Below, in pieces: positions 33,773 to 42,671 of a stretch of DNA of 64,000 nt. The position numbers were made by a program, and so were the translations under genes. The DNA is from Rhizobium phaseoli. GTDB lineage: Bacteria > Pseudomonadota > Alphaproteobacteria > Rhizobiales > Rhizobiaceae. The notes beneath the pieces are model-generated. The model did not search any database, had not been told where the DNA came from, and worked only from the letters and a program-made list of their open reading frames with translations. The stretch is from assembly GCF_010668805.1 (NCBI RefSeq), contig NZ_WUFT01000021.1, positions 1-64,000 on the forward strand, read 5' to 3'. Position 1 is the stretch's first letter; the number at the start of each line of letters is the position of its first letter.

Positions 33773-34792
33773 ATGTCCTGTCGTTCCCATATGCCCGTCA
33801 ATGGCAGTTCCCTCCACGATCCGGCGAGGCATAGCCCGCCGTTTTGGGAGACGGCGTTCAGCGGCACGGATCCGGACGCACTCTCGGAAATATTGTCGAC
33901 GCCGAACTCCCCGATCAAGGCTGAGGCGAAAGCCGACGCGCCGATCGCCTACCGCTGCAATTTCGTCGCGACGGAAGAGCTGGCCATCGCCGACTGCGCC
34001 TACGAAGGCACGATCTCGATCAGGCGGGAGGCGCCCAGCGGCAAGGTGATCATATTCCTACCGATGGAGGGGGACGCTGTCTTCGATGCGGGCAAGGGGC
34101 AAATCCATTCCGTTCCCGGCCGCGGCGCCATTCTCGGGGCGGGCCGCGTCTCGGGTGCCCGCCTGCTCGGCCCGCGCCGTCATCTCGGCCTGTTCATCGA
34201 TCAAGCGAGGATCAACAGGCACCTCACGCAGATGTTCGAGCGAACGATTATCGGCGACACAGATTTTCGTCCCTCTATCGATCTGACAACCGGTCCAGGG
34301 CTCCTGTTGCAGCAACTCGCCGCGAACCTCCATTATGGGCTCAGCGGCGACGGGCCGCTGCTTCAGTCGCCGCTGGCTCTGAGCGCGCTCTGCGACGCGA
34401 CGATCTATCTGCTTCTGGAGACCTGTCCTCATCGGTATTCGGAGGCGCTTGCGCTTCCCGCCCCGGCCCCGGCTCCTCGCCATGTGAAATGGGCGATCGA
34501 ATTCATGCAGGAATATATCGCCGAGCCGATCTCGCTTAATGACATCGCGACCGCAGCCAAGGTCAGCATCCGGACCTTGCAACAAGGTTTCCGGCAGTTC
34601 AGAGATACGACGCCGATGGCCTACCTGCATGAACTCCGGATGCTTGCCGCCCATCGCGATCTGCTCGAATCCGGCACGCGACAGGCCATCGCCGACATCG
34701 CGCTCAGATGGGGATTTACCCATCTCGGACGATTTTCAGCCGAATATCGGAAGCGTTTCGGTCAACTGCCGTCACAGGCCCTGAAGCGCTGA
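33773..34792 (+). CDS. AraC-family transcriptional regulator
   Basis: 339 residues. The C-terminal about 100 residues hold the two helix-turn-helix units of AraC: FMQEYIAEPISLNDIATAAK followed by VSIRTLQQGFRQF, and ALRWGFTHLGRFSAEYRKRF at the end. The N-terminal sensor part is of the cupin-like type seen in regulators of aromatic and amine catabolism (IFLPMEGDAVFDAGKGQIHS). The ATG at 33773 was taken, but ATG at 33791 is equally possible. It lies 34 bases after dadA and converges with the transaminase gene. The target is unknown. Confidence 0.88.
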   Translation: MSCRSHMPVNGSSLHDPARHSPPFWETAFSGTDPDALSEILSTPNSPIKAEAKADAPIAYRCNFVATEELAIADCAYEGTISIRREAPSGKVIIFLPMEGDAVFDAGKGQIHSVPGRGAILGAGRVSGARLLGPRRHLGLFIDQARINRHLTQMFERTIIGDTDFRPSIDLTTGPGLLLQQLAANLHYGLSGDGPLLQSPLALSALCDATIYLLLETCPHRYSEALALPAPAPAPRHVKWAIEFMQEYIAEPISLNDIATAAKVSIRTLQQGFRQFRDTTPMAYLHELRMLAAHRDLLESGTRQAIADIALRWGFTHLGRFSAEYRKRFGQLPSQALKR

Positions 34793-34861
34793 ACGCCATG
34801 CCGGCCGCCGAGTGGTTGCGTCGGCGATTCAAATCGCCGACGCGGGACGCAGATGCAGGGT

Positions 34862-36196
34862 CTATGCCGCGCACTTCAGCGCATCGGCGATCGTCGAGAC
34901 GATCGTGTCGATCTGGCTCTTCTCGATGATGAGCGGTGGCGAGAGCGCGATGATGTCGCCGGTCACGCGGATCAGCAGGCCCTTGTTGAAGCAGTCGACG
35001 AAAATGTCGTAGGCGCGGGTTCCCGGTGCCCCGTCACGCGGCGTCAGTTCGATCGCGCCGACCAGGCCGAGATTGCGGATATCGACGACATGAGACTGGC
35101 CTTTCAGCGAATGGAGGCCCTCCTGCCAGTATTCGGCAAGCTCGGATGCGCGCGTCAGCAGCCCCTCCTCCTCGTAGATGTCGAGGGTGGCGAGCCCGGC
35201 TGCGCAGGCGACCGGATGGCCGGAATAGGTGTAGCCGTGGAACAGCTCGATCGCGTTTTCCGGTCCGACCATCAGGCCATCATAGATCTTGCGGCTGGCA
35301 AAGACCGCGCCCATGGGGATCGCGCCGTTGGTGAGGCCCTTTGCCGTGGTGACGAGATCGGGCACGACGCCGAAATAATCCACCGCGAAAGGCGTGCCGA
35401 GGCGGCCGAAGCCGGTAATAACCTCATCGAAGATCAGCAGGATGCCGTGCTTGTCGGCAGTTGCACGGAGCTTTTCCAGATAATCCTTCGGGGGCAGGAC
35501 GACGCCCGCCGATCCCGACATCGGTTCAACGATGACGGCGGCGATGGTTTCGGCGCCGTGCAGTTGCACCAGGCGTTCCAGATCGTCGGCGAGTTCCACG
35601 CCGTGGGCGGGCAGGCCCTTCGAAAACGCATTGCGCTCGACGTCGAGCGTATGGCGCATATGGTCGGCCGGTATTTGCGGAAAGACGCGCCGGTTGTTGA
35701 CGAGGCCGCCGACAGAAATGCCGCCGAAGCCGACGCCGTGATATCCCTTTTCGCGCCCGATGATCCGCGTGCGCGTACCCTGGCCGATCGCACGCTGGTA
35801 AGCGATGGCGATCTTCAGCGCCGTATCGACCGATTCCGAGCCAGAGCCGGTGAAGAAGACCCTGTCGAGCTTGGCTTCCGGGCCGCCCGGTGCGATCGCA
35901 GCCAGCTTCGTGGCGAAGTCGAAGGCGATCGGATGGCCCATCTGGAAGGTCGGGGCATAATCCAAAGTCGAAAGCTGCCGCTCGACCGCTTGGGCGATCT
36001 TCTTGCGGCCGTGACCGGCATTGCAGCACCAGAGCCCGGCGGTGCCGTCAAGCACCCGGTTGCCATCGACATCGGTGTAATACATGCCCTCCGCGGCTGC
36101 CAGAAGGCGCGGCGTCGCCTTGAATTGCCGGTTCGCGGTGAACGGCATCCAGAAATTTTCGAGTACGGGCGCGTTGGTTTTGCGGATTTGGTCCAT
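34862..36196 (-). CDS. class III omega-amino acid:pyruvate aminotransferase
   Basis: 444 residues of the class III aminotransferase family. Visible marks are DGTAGLWCCNAGHGRKKIAQ near the N-terminus, the cofactor aspartate in GILLIFDEVITGFGRLGTPF and the PLP lysine in LVTTAKGLTNGAIPMGAV. The start YYTDVDGNRVLDGTAGLWC resembles beta-alanine/omega-amino acid:pyruvate transaminases. It would move the amine of beta-alanine, GABA or a polyamine product onto pyruvate, giving alanine, which the dad genes can then oxidise. A GGAGG-type site lies ahead of the ATG. The divergent XRE-cupin gene is its likely regulator. Confidence 0.92.
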   Translation of the reverse strand: MDQIRKTNAPVLENFWMPFTANRQFKATPRLLAAAEGMYYTDVDGNRVLDGTAGLWCCNAGHGRKKIAQAVERQLSTLDYAPTFQMGHPIAFDFATKLAAIAPGGPEAKLDRVFFTGSGSESVDTALKIAIAYQRAIGQGTRTRIIGREKGYHGVGFGGISVGGLVNNRRVFPQIPADHMRHTLDVERNAFSKGLPAHGVELADDLERLVQLHGAETIAAVIVEPMSGSAGVVLPPKDYLEKLRATADKHGILLIFDEVITGFGRLGTPFAVDYFGVVPDLVTTAKGLTNGAIPMGAVFASRKIYDGLMVGPENAIELFHGYTYSGHPVACAAGLATLDIYEEEGLLTRASELAEYWQEGLHSLKGQSHVVDIRNLGLVGAIELTPRDGAPGTRAYDIFVDCFNKGLLIRVTGDIIALSPPLIIEKSQIDTIVSTIADALKCAA

Positions 36197-36338
36197 GCTG
36201 GCCTCCTGTCATTGGCGCCGAGAATGGCAATTTCTTCCTGTCAAACAAGTCCTTTTCTTGATCGGTTCAAGTCATTGAATTTAAATAGACGAGGAGGTAA
36301 TCTTTTCGATATTCTGAACAACATAAACAGACCGGATC

Positions 36339-36887
36339 ATGTCAGTCGATATCGGCAGCCGCCTTCGCCATCTCCGTATCGCCCATAAGCTTTCGCAGCG
36401 TGAACTCGCCAAACGCACCGGCGTGCCGAATTCGACGATCTCGCTGATCGAATCGAACGCCTCCAACCCATCGGTCGGGGCCTTGAAGCGAATTCTGGAC
36501 GGCATCCCGATCGGTCTGGCGGAATTCTTCGCCTTCGAGCCCGAGCGTCCAAGGAAGGCCTTCTATGCGGCCGAGGAACTGGTGGAGATCGGCAAAGGGG
36601 CTATCTCCTACAAGCAGGTGGGGGAAAGCCTGTTCGGGCGCAGCCTGCAAATGCTCAAGGAATGTTACCAGCCGGGCGCCGACACCGGAAAGATTCCGCT
36701 TGTTCACGAGGGAGAGGAGGGCGGGATCGTGCTCTCCGGAAGGCTTGAGGTGACCGTCGATGACGAGCGGCGTATCCTCGGGCCGGGGGATGCCTATTAT
36801 TTCGAAAGCCGGCGACCGCATCGGTTCCGCTGCGTCGGACCGGTGCCCTGCGAGGTCATCAGCGCCTGCACGCCGCCGACGTTCTGA
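36339..36887 (+). CDS. XRE-cupin transcriptional regulator (PuuR-like)
   Basis: 182 residues: an N-terminal XRE helix-turn-helix (RLRHLRIAHKLSQRELAKRT, VPNSTISLIESNASNP) and a C-terminal cupin (PLVHEGEEGGIVLSGRLEVT, GPGDAYYFESRRPHRFRCVG). This form is typical of regulators of polyamine, beta-alanine or taurine use. It is divergent from the omega-transaminase gene with a 142-base AT-rich gap, so it probably controls both. Confidence 0.92.
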   Translation: MSVDIGSRLRHLRIAHKLSQRELAKRTGVPNSTISLIESNASNPSVGALKRILDGIPIGLAEFFAFEPERPRKAFYAAEELVEIGKGAISYKQVGESLFGRSLQMLKECYQPGADTGKIPLVHEGEEGGIVLSGRLEVTVDDERRILGPGDAYYFESRRPHRFRCVGPVPCEVISACTPPTF

Positions 36888-36900
36888 AGCGCGTCGCATC

Positions 36901-37350
36901 TTACTCTGAGTCGGATTTGATGCATTCGAGAATTGCCGTGCGGCAAACCACGGCTTCCCTTTGCGCCGGAGATTGTTCACGCCAGGCCTGGTAGGCGATC
37001 CGGAACTCGATGTCCTTGTAAAAATAGGTCTTGGCTTTCTGTTTGAGGCGGCTCCTGTCCAATGCCTCTGACGTCACGACGAGATGGGTGGCAAACCGTT
37101 TGAATTGCCAGGGCGGCGTATGCCGCTCCTTCTCGATCACCTCGACATGGTAATAAGGATCGCGCTCGGCGAGATCGGGAACCTTGTAGACGGTGGCCCA
37201 ACGAACGGTCCGTGGTGAGAGGGAGAGAATGGCGGTGGAAACGGCCGGTCGGTTTGCCGCCTCGGCATGCACAAAGACGGTTCCACCGAGAAGGGCCGCG
37301 GTGGCCGGAAGGACGGCGCCAAGACCTATTCGCAGCCATGTCGATGCCAT
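36901..37350 (-). CDS. exported protein of unknown function (DUF5086-like)
   Basis: 149 residues with a signal peptide (WLRIGLGAVLPATAALLGGTVFVHA). The mature part has SPRTVRWATVYKVPDLAERD, PPWQFKRFATHLVVTSEALD and two cysteines near the C-terminus (VVCRTAILECIKSD). It resembles rhizobial proteins labelled DUF5086, but this is a memory-based guess. It lies 5 bases after the pyrroline-carboxylate reductase gene, so the two are probably co-transcribed. Confidence 0.65.
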   Translation of the reverse strand: MASTWLRIGLGAVLPATAALLGGTVFVHAEAANRPAVSTAILSLSPRTVRWATVYKVPDLAERDPYYHVEVIEKERHTPPWQFKRFATHLVVTSEALDRSRLKQKAKTYFYKDIEFRIAYQAWREQSPAQREAVVCRTAILECIKSDSE

Positions 37351-37355
37351 CCGCC

Positions 37356-38141
37356 TCAGCTCCTGCGGCCCTCGATGCGGGCAAGCACGCCATCGAGGGC
37401 GCCGTTGAGTGCGGCAAGACCGCCCTGCTTGTCGAAGTCTGAAAGCACCTGCTCGTTCAAGCCGCCCTTGGTGGCAAATTCGCGGCTCAGCGCGCTGAAC
37501 GGCTCGTTGCCGGGACTGTTGGCTTTCTGCGCCAGGCTTGCGAAGAGCGGGGCAATATAGGCTTGGCCTTTCGCCCTTTCGAGGCCGCTTTTTTCCAGCC
37601 AGCCGGTGATCGACTCCATGACGCCGAAATAGGTCGACATGACAGCGCTTGCGGCTGCGAGGAGATCGTACTCCTTCCTCGACTGACACTGCACGGCCGT
37701 TCCTAACGTGTCGAACAGCGCCGCAATAGTGGCATTGGCGGGATAGATGGCGGTGACGCCTTGCCGCTGTGCGACGAAGGGCAGGGGGATGGCCTGGACG
37801 AGATCGATATCGGCGCCGATCCAATCGAGCAGAGCCTGGCGCTCCGTCGCCGCAACGAGGCTGACGACCGTCTGATCATTCCTGAATGAAAGCTCGCGCA
37901 CGACTTCCTCGGCGACCTGCGGCCGTATCGCCAGAAACACCATGTCGCTACGATCGACGACATCCTGGTTGTCGCGGGCGATTTTCACGGAGGCGAATTC
38001 GGCTGCCAGGGTCGCGGCGATATGAGCGCTTCTCGGAGATACGTGGATCTCGGAGGCGTAGGCCGGTTCGGCCAGAAGCCCGCGAACCATCGCTTCGGTG
38101 ATGGCGCCGGTGCCGACGAATCCGATGCTATCGATTTTCAT
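37356..38141 (-). CDS. pyrroline-5-carboxylate reductase-like NAD(P) oxidoreductase
   Basis: 261 residues from the ATG at 38141. The NAD(P)-binding glycine motif is IGFVGTGAITEAMVRGLL at residues 5-22, followed by MVFLAIRPQVAEEVVREL and IPLPFVAQRQGVTAIYP, as in ProC proteins. ProC reduces pyrroline-5-carboxylate to proline. The C-terminal domain is degenerate compared with housekeeping ProC, lacking a clear PGGTT-type motif, so another imine or a related substrate is possible. The neighbouring Ldh-family gene suggests cyclic imino acid metabolism. Confidence 0.8.
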   Translation of the reverse strand: MKIDSIGFVGTGAITEAMVRGLLAEPAYASEIHVSPRSAHIAATLAAEFASVKIARDNQDVVDRSDMVFLAIRPQVAEEVVRELSFRNDQTVVSLVAATERQALLDWIGADIDLVQAIPLPFVAQRQGVTAIYPANATIAALFDTLGTAVQCQSRKEYDLLAAASAVMSTYFGVMESITGWLEKSGLERAKGQAYIAPLFASLAQKANSPGNEPFSALSREFATKGGLNEQVLSDFDKQGGLAALNGALDGVLARIEGRRS

Positions 38142-38486
38142 GCGATTACTCCGCAGTTCGCAACGGCCGAGCCGGGTAAGGGCTTCGCGCACCGGCGAGC
38201 GCGATATGTCGAAGCGTCGGCGAGCGTCATCGCGTCGAGAAGCTAGACTCCGATCCCATTGCGAAAACACCCCTGTCGCCAATGTAATTTTCCCGCGCGA
38301 CTTTGTCGACACGCTGTTGAGATATTTCCAGTCGACACGAAGCCGACAAGAAAAGCGAGGAACGGCTACCGCCGACCGGCGCGCAAGCCGTGGCGTGAAA
38401 GCGCCGACCGGCTTTGCATCCGGATCGTTTCTGGAAGATCTGCCCGCAAAAAAGCGCCGCCGTGGTCAACGATCGGCAGGGACCCG
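38142..38486 (-). pseudogene. intergenic region with GntR-type helix-turn-helix remnant
   Basis: Directly upstream of the ProC-like gene the minus strand encodes, at about 38150-38230, RRRFDISRSPVREALTRLG, the recognition helix of a GntR regulator, in frame with the reductase. The rest of the regulator is missing on both sides, so this is a fossil. The remainder, up to the Ldh-family gene, has no frame with family signal. Confidence 0.55.
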
Positions 38487-39488
38487 TCAGGCGCCCGCAA
38501 TCTTCACGATGGCTTCGAATACCGCGCGCGGCATTTTCAGCCCTTCCGACCCTGGCCTGGGATATTCGATGCCGCTGACACCGGGCATGAACACGCCGTG
38601 CTCTTGGAGGCGGGCTGTCTGGCGACGTGCGCGTTCGACAAGGCCATCATCAGCGCGCCCGGGCATCATCGCCACGACCGTCAAGCCCACTGCGGGGCTG
38701 GCGCTTCCCTCTCTGAAAGACGGCGTGTCCAATGACCAGGGGCCGCCGGAGAGGCCGGCCGACAGCATTTCCACCATCAGCGCCACATTGGCGCCCTTGC
38801 GCCCGCCGAAGGGAAGCAGGGCTCCGCCCAGCGCTTTTGCGGCCTCCGAGGTGTCCTTTCCCGTTTCGTCGACGGCCCATCCCTCGGGGATGCTGCGCCC
38901 CTCGGCTGCTGCTGCGACGATGTTGACATAGGCGGTGGCGCTGGAGGCCTGATCGATGATGAGAGGCGGTAACCCTTCGCCAAGCGGGAAGCCGAAGGCC
39001 AGCGGGTTGGTGCTGTAGACGGCCGGGCCGCCTGCTTTGGCGACCACCATGGCATTGGCGTTGGTGGCGGCGATGCCGACAATCCCTTCGTCGGCAAGCC
39101 GGCGAACATAATAGCCCAGTTCTCCTGCCGTATAGCTGTTCGTCTGTGTGAAGACGGCGAGCCCGAAATTACGCACCGCTGCTGTGAGATCGTCGAACGC
39201 AAGATCGAAACCGAGCTGGGCGATGCCCTGATCGGCATCGGCGACGAAGAAGGCCGGATAGGGACGCTCCCAAGTCGGCGCAGGATCGCAGTTGATGCGG
39301 CCCTCGCGAAAGCTATCGAGGTAATCCACCATGTGCGGAAATCCGAGTGTCGAAGGTCCATACAGCGCGGCCGATAAGGTGGCGTCCACAAGGGAGCGGG
39401 CAGTGGCTTCCCGAGCGCCGGCTGCCAGGCAAGCTCGCATCGCTAAAGCCTCGGCTTCCGCCTGATGGACTACGACCTCATCCGACAT
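38487..39488 (-). CDS. Ldh-family (malate/L-lactate dehydrogenase superfamily) oxidoreductase
   Basis: 333 residues from the ATG at 39488. The family is recognised from GPSTLGFPHMVDYLDSFREG near the N-terminus, VGIAATNANAMVVAKAGGPA and STNPLAFGFPLGEGLPPLII, and GALLPFGGRKGANVALMVEM. The superfamily includes ureidoglycolate and sulfolactate dehydrogenases and delta1-piperideine/pyrroline-2-carboxylate reductases. With a ProC-like gene downstream on the same strand, reduction of a cyclic imino acid is a reasonable guess. The substrate is not settled by sequence. Confidence 0.85.
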   Translation of the reverse strand: MSDEVVVHQAEAEALAMRACLAAGAREATARSLVDATLSAALYGPSTLGFPHMVDYLDSFREGRINCDPAPTWERPYPAFFVADADQGIAQLGFDLAFDDLTAAVRNFGLAVFTQTNSYTAGELGYYVRRLADEGIVGIAATNANAMVVAKAGGPAVYSTNPLAFGFPLGEGLPPLIIDQASSATAYVNIVAAAAEGRSIPEGWAVDETGKDTSEAAKALGGALLPFGGRKGANVALMVEMLSAGLSGGPWSLDTPSFREGSASPAVGLTVVAMMPGRADDGLVERARRQTARLQEHGVFMPGVSGIEYPRPGSEGLKMPRAVFEAIVKIAGA

Positions 39489-39862
39489 GTCAAAACTCCG
39501 CTCTGTCAGGCACCCGGTGCGATCGGTGCCGTGGTTCGACCGTCCTAGCAAAAGCAGGGGACCGCCAACAGCGAAATGTACAATAGTGTCAGCAAGTAAG
39601 ACGAGTGCGTGATTTCACCATCGGATTGAGAGACTGCCGGCTCGCTCGCCGTCCGGCGGGGCCAGACACAGATCCAAGGGTGGACCCGCTGGTCAGGCAG
39701 CTATTGCCATGAATTTTCAGCGGCCGCCGGGATCTTGAGGTCGTTGCCGATCTCGGGATGCCGCGACGACATATGCGAACGCAGCGTGGTCGGCAGAACG
39801 AGGCGCGCCGCGGCCGGCCGTCGTCTGCTGCTCTTCTGAACCATGCACTCGTCACTTACTGT
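39489..39862. other. intergenic region without recognised gene
   Basis: 374 bases. A minus-strand frame covers 39589-39855, but it is arginine- and serine-rich with no family signal, and I do not accept it. The stretch around 39680-39730 looks unlike its neighbours and might be an old mobile-element end; I cannot prove it. Confidence 0.4.
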
Positions 39863-40447
39863 CTATTTATAGGTGATCGTATCGCTGGTCCGCGGTCGAT
39901 TGAAGAAATGCTGATCGAAGCTGTAGCCGTTCTGCCCGGTAAAGCTTGAAAAGAACGCCGAGACGGGTGTCGTCAATTTGTATTGCACCCGCGTCAGCAC
40001 GACCTGAACGCCTTGATCCTGGATTTGCGACGGGATTTCGATCGCGCTCGCGGTGCCGGATTTGAGCGGGGTGGTGTTGAATGCGGCAGACCAATTGACC
40101 GTCGCGCTGCCGGTCTTGCCGATATCGTTGACGGTGACCGTTATTGTGAGACCCGTCGTGTCATAGGGCTGCAGGATGAAGCTCGCGCCGGAAAGAAGCT
40201 TGGCGACGTCAGACGTCGACCAGGTGTTCTGCTGCGAGATCATGTCGCCTGTTGTGGAGGCGATTTCGTCTATCTTGCGGCTGACTGTGAGCGCATGGCC
40301 TAGGTCGACAGTGCCGAACAGCAGCATCACCAGGAGCGGCAACACGAGCGCGAATTCGACCCCCGACGCGGCTGTGCGGTCGCGCGTAAGACGGAGGATG
40401 CTGGATGGCACGCATCGGAAAAGGGAGATGTTCCGCTTTATCATCAT
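39863..40447 (-). CDS. TadE-like pseudopilin/pilus assembly protein (second)
   Basis: 194 residues. A short basic N-terminus (LRLTRDRTAASGVEFALVLP) leads into one hydrophobic helix, FALVLPLLVMLLFGTVDLG, with the G-x-x-x-x-E start of TadE-like proteins (SGVEFALV). A beta-rich periplasmic part follows (TGLTITVTVNDIGKTGSATV). It starts one base after the stop of the preceding TadE-like gene. TadE/F/G proteins are minor pseudopilins or anchors of Flp/Tad pili. No tadA/B/C motor or flp pilin gene is in the window. Confidence 0.82.
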   Translation of the reverse strand: MMIKRNISLFRCVPSSILRLTRDRTAASGVEFALVLPLLVMLLFGTVDLGHALTVSRKIDEIASTTGDMISQQNTWSTSDVAKLLSGASFILQPYDTTGLTITVTVNDIGKTGSATVNWSAAFNTTPLKSGTASAIEIPSQIQDQGVQVVLTRVQYKLTTPVSAFFSSFTGQNGYSFDQHFFNRPRTSDTITYK

Positions 40448-40448
40448 C

Positions 40449-40979
40449 TCAGAAAGGCTCGTTACGAAACAGCACGGAAGATCCGATGAGATAGCGGCCG
40501 TCGGAAAGCTTGGCGCTCGAAAGACTGAGGAAATTGACGACGGCCGTCCAGGGCAGGAAGGTCTGGACCAGGATGTAGTCGCTGCCCTTGCCGATATTGT
40601 AAGTCTCGGTGACGGCCAGTTTGCCGCTCGTGTCGATCGGATTGCCGCTGGCCGCTGACGACAGATCGGAAAGCACACTCACCTTGACCAGGAGATCACT
40701 GGAGCAGTTGAACGAGAGCAGCATGTCATTGCAAATTCGGGCTTTGAAATCGGCCAATGTGACCTTCGAAGACGCAACCTCGCCGGTGCGGATCATCCGG
40801 GAGATCTTGTGCACCGAAGCATCAAGCGCGGCGTTGACGAAGAACATCAGCGACACTTCGATAATGCCGAATATGATGATGAAGAGCGGCAGCGCCAGGA
40901 TCGCAAATTCGATTGCGGCGACGCCATCGCGATCACCCAAGAGGCGGCGCAGTGAGACAAACGATTTCCTTCGCCTCAT
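40449..40979 (-). CDS. TadE-like pseudopilin/pilus assembly protein (first)
   Basis: 176 residues from the ATG that overlaps the stop of the TadG-like gene (ATGA). The N-terminus has the TadE signature DGVAAIEFAILALPLFIIIF, with the conserved glutamate at position 5 of the hydrophobic segment after glycine-type residues. Two cysteines (ARICNDMLLSFNCSSD) may form a disulfide bond in the periplasm. It belongs to a three-gene unit TadG-like, TadE-like, TadE-like. Confidence 0.85.
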   Translation of the reverse strand: MRRRKSFVSLRRLLGDRDGVAAIEFAILALPLFIIIFGIIEVSLMFFVNAALDASVHKISRMIRTGEVASSKVTLADFKARICNDMLLSFNCSSDLLVKVSVLSDLSSAASGNPIDTSGKLAVTETYNIGKGSDYILVQTFLPWTAVVNFLSLSSAKLSDGRYLIGSSVLFRNEPF

Positions 40980-42346
40980 TGGGTCAGCCGAACGGAAGAG
41001 AGATATTGTGTAAAGAGTGCCGACAGGCCTGCCGTGATCTCTGTGGACGACGCTGCTGAAATGAACAGGCTCTTGGAGGATGCGCAGTCCGAGAGCGCAT
41101 AGGGAATGTAGTCGCGTCTCGTGATGCTGGTTGACACGCCGCTCTGCATGGTGCCGCCCCAGGTATTCTTCCAGTTGGCGCTTGCCATGGTCGAGCCGAC
41201 GGTCGCATTGTACCCCCAATCCGAGGTGAGCGGCAGGTATTCGGTGTAAAGCACCGCCATCGTATCGGATTGATCTTTCAGATAGGCACACCAGGCGGGA
41301 TTGAGCGGCGCGACCTTATTCCAATATGCCCCAGATGTGGCATTTCCGTTTTTGTCCCAAGTCACCTTGTCGGTCACCCATTCGCGCTGCGACTGGACGC
41401 CATCCGTCAACAGCAGAACGAGCTTTAGCGGCGTGCCTGAGGTGGTTCCGTCCCCTCCGCTGCCGACCTTCTGCTTCAGCGTCGCCAGCGACACGTCGAA
41501 ATAGGTGGCCGCCTTCGAGGTCGCGCTGGTCAGGCCGTAGCTCGAATCCGCGAGGCGGCTGCGCGCCGTGTCTGTGCTCAGCGTTGGGGCCAGAACCTCC
41601 GTCAGTGTATCGCCCAGGCTATATAATCCGACCTTGATTCGTTGATGATTGCTGTCGGCCGTGTCGACCAAGGCAAGCACGTCCTTGACGGCGTCACCGG
41701 CGACATCGGCGCGCAGCTTTATGTTTTTTGCCGTACTGTATTCATAGTTGTTGGCGTATGTCTTGTTGCCGATAGTGTGGGAATCGCCCGTGTGGCAGGC
41801 GAACTGGCATTTGATGCCGGAATACATGGTCGCCTGACCTGCAGTCGTTGCCGCCAGAAGCATCGAAGGCGACGTATCGATGACGATATAGACGTTGAGG
41901 TAGGAAGTGGCCGGCCCTTTGACGGCGCTGCCGATGCTGATGGGAACGGTGTTGATATTGGCAATCTTCATCAACGTCGTCGGAACGGTGCCGCTTGCCG
42001 TCGCGGTTATCTTGTGGTTGGAGGTATCGATATTGATGTCACCAAGCGTATAGCTGCTTTCCACCTGCGCGCCGAACCAGTCGGACACTTTCTGTTTGAG
42101 GGCGGTACTATCGTCGGTGTCGATTTCTTTGACAGCGGCAATCAGGGCAGTGTCAAGATCGCTCTGCATCCTCTGTCGGATATTGTAGGTGCGAATGTAG
42201 TCGAAGCTCGCGCCGACCGCGATGATCATCGGCACCAGGGTGAGCGCGACGACGATCGCGACGTTGCCGCCTCTGTCTCTTCCGAGACTGCGAAGGCTAC
42301 GGAAACATCGACCCAAAAATGAAAGACCTGACTTCAAAAAAACCAC
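40976..42346 (-). CDS. TadG-like protein with von Willebrand factor A domain
   Basis: 456 residues, read from a GTG at 42346; the true start may be downstream, because the ribosome site is poor. The N-terminus carries one helix after a basic patch (GRDRGGNVAIVVALTLVPMI), as in TadG. The central region has the metal-site motif D-x-S-x-S in VYIVIDTSPSMLLAATTAG, and LVLLLTDGVQSQREWV marks a VWA fold. Paired cysteines in IKCQFACHTGDSH are typical of this rhizobial group. It is thought to anchor Flp/Tad pili or related envelope structures. First gene of the Tad-like unit. Confidence 0.87.
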   Translation of the reverse strand: MVFLKSGLSFLGRCFRSLRSLGRDRGGNVAIVVALTLVPMIIAVGASFDYIRTYNIRQRMQSDLDTALIAAVKEIDTDDSTALKQKVSDWFGAQVESSYTLGDINIDTSNHKITATASGTVPTTLMKIANINTVPISIGSAVKGPATSYLNVYIVIDTSPSMLLAATTAGQATMYSGIKCQFACHTGDSHTIGNKTYANNYEYSTAKNIKLRADVAGDAVKDVLALVDTADSNHQRIKVGLYSLGDTLTEVLAPTLSTDTARSRLADSSYGLTSATSKAATYFDVSLATLKQKVGSGGDGTTSGTPLKLVLLLTDGVQSQREWVTDKVTWDKNGNATSGAYWNKVAPLNPAWCAYLKDQSDTMAVLYTEYLPLTSDWGYNATVGSTMASANWKNTWGGTMQSGVSTSITRRDYIPYALSDCASSKSLFISAASSTEITAGLSALFTQYLSSVRLTQ

Positions 42347-42671
42347 CGTCGCACAGCATGAAAAAATACCAATGCAAGATGTATCCAGGAAGCTTAAGTC
42401 TTTGTTAAATCTTGCAAGTTCTGGCTGGAAGTCGGCTGCCTACGTATCGTTTGCTGCGCGTATCGGATAAGTCTGCGAATTTTGGATATTCGCACAACGC
42501 CACGTCACCATCTTTCACGGCGTTGATCTCTTCGGGCGGGCACGATGTCTACACCTATTCAACCATTGTGTTTCAGCGCGTGGCTAAAACAGGATGACAC
42601 TCACGCCGGGTCGGCCTAAGTGTCATCCTTCTCAAGATTAAAGAATTGGGGCATGATGTCGTCGCGGGGCT
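42347..42671. other. intergenic region between Tad-like and sugar-binding-protein genes
   Basis: 325 bases. It holds the terminator of the sugar-binding-protein gene (42591-42629) and, at 42350-42420, an AT-rich stretch likely to contain the promoter of the TadG-like gene. No coding frame is convincing. Confidence 0.5.
42591..42629 (-). terminator. intrinsic terminator of the sugar-binding-protein gene
   Basis: An 11-bp perfect inverted repeat (aggatgacact / agtgtcatcct) with a 17-base GC-rich loop is followed on the minus strand by gttttag. It lies 43 bases beyond the stop codon at 42672. Confidence 0.7.

Noticed and set aside
34853..36388. 511-residue plus-strand frame opposite the aminotransferase
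   Set aside because: No family signal; the minus strand carries all class III aminotransferase motifs.
39589..39855. Minus-strand 88-residue frame
   Set aside because: Biased arginine/serine composition, no ribosome site and no recognisable motif; not accepted as a gene.
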